Below, piece after piece: positions 22,421 through 22,453 of a stretch of DNA of 22,453 nt. The notes below the pieces were generated by a model that was given only the letters and a program-made list of their open reading frames with translations, was not told where the DNA came from and ran no database searches. The DNA is from a virus, in the IMG/VR virus record IMGVR_UViG_3300001242_000087, positions 2,188-24,640 of that record; one strand, written 5' to 3'. Made by a program: the position numbers and the translations under genes. Numbering within the stretch: position 1 is the stretch's first letter; the number at the start of each line of letters is the position of its first letter.

Positions 22421-22453
22421 AGTATCTCAGTATCTCAGTATCTCAGTATCTCA
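22421..22453. repeat. AGTATCTC tandem repeat, four copies at the window end
   Basis: Four exact 8-bp units AGTATCTC followed by A. The array reaches the last base, so its true length is unknown. It may mark a contig end where assembly stopped. Confidence 0.9.

Larger units (their letters stand above)
20979..22453. other. Gene-free, repeat-rich region with strand-composition switch
   Basis: No convincing gene is seen on either strand in about 1.5 kb. Open frames here are short and low-complexity, and lack ribosome binding sites. From about 21060 to 21660 the plus strand is G/T-rich and C-poor; from about 21790 to 22420 it is C/T/A-rich and G-poor. Many 7-9-bp tandem repeats occur, as listed separately. 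One intrinsic terminator lies at 21299-21340. Confidence 0.7.

Noticed and set aside
20731-22453. tRNA genes
   Set aside because: No cloverleaf with a GTTCRANNC arm and a CCA-type end was found; the GTTCA matches belong to the palindrome array.

Overview
The window looks like part of an AT-rich tailed-phage or prophage genome. The gene content and order recall Bacillus phage SPbeta: single-chain RNA polymerase, HU-like protein, large terminase, portal, head genes. Strong AGGAG-type ribosome binding sites and the low GC suggest a Bacillota host. The host and the SPbeta relationship are inferred from recognisable families and order, not from a search.

Almost all genes read leftward (minus strand). 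From right to left: (a) 19.96-15.0 kb, a presumed early transcription block: a zinc-ribbon protein, a 955-residue RNA polymerase with a DFDGD catalytic loop, a second zinc-ribbon protein overlapping its end, and an HU-like protein closed by a near-perfect intrinsic terminator. (b) 14.9-12.9 kb, a beta-rich presumed virion protein, then a GC-rich three-gene island (LamG-domain protein plus two small proteins) flanked by two copies of a partly palindromic 23-bp site. (c) 12.9-12.7 kb, a gene-free stretch packed with inverted repeats, two of which have complementary loops. (d) 12.7-6.2 kb, packaging genes: metallophosphoesterase, candidate small terminase, a free-standing homing endonuclease, and a large terminase split by a group I intron that carries a LAGLIDADG endonuclease. 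(e) 6.1-0 kb, head genes: portal, small putative decoration protein, two small unknowns, protease-scaffold fusion, a small head protein broken by a 49-bp tandem duplication, and a major capsid protein that runs off the left edge.

Right of about 19.96 kb transcription diverges. One rightward gene encodes a winged-helix protein. Just downstream lies an array of six palindromes at an exact 21-bp period, then about 1.5 kb of gene-free DNA with many short tandem repeats, an intrinsic terminator, and a strong switch of strand composition.

A reasonable working model is that host polymerase reads the early block leftward from a TTGACA promoter near 19.95 kb, the phage polymerase then reads the packaging and head genes, and the winged-helix protein with the palindrome array forms a replication, partition or control locus. 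The most unusual items are the palindrome array, the GC-rich cassette with its boundary sites, the structured intergenic element upstream of the packaging genes, and the two unrelated homing endonucleases at one terminase locus.
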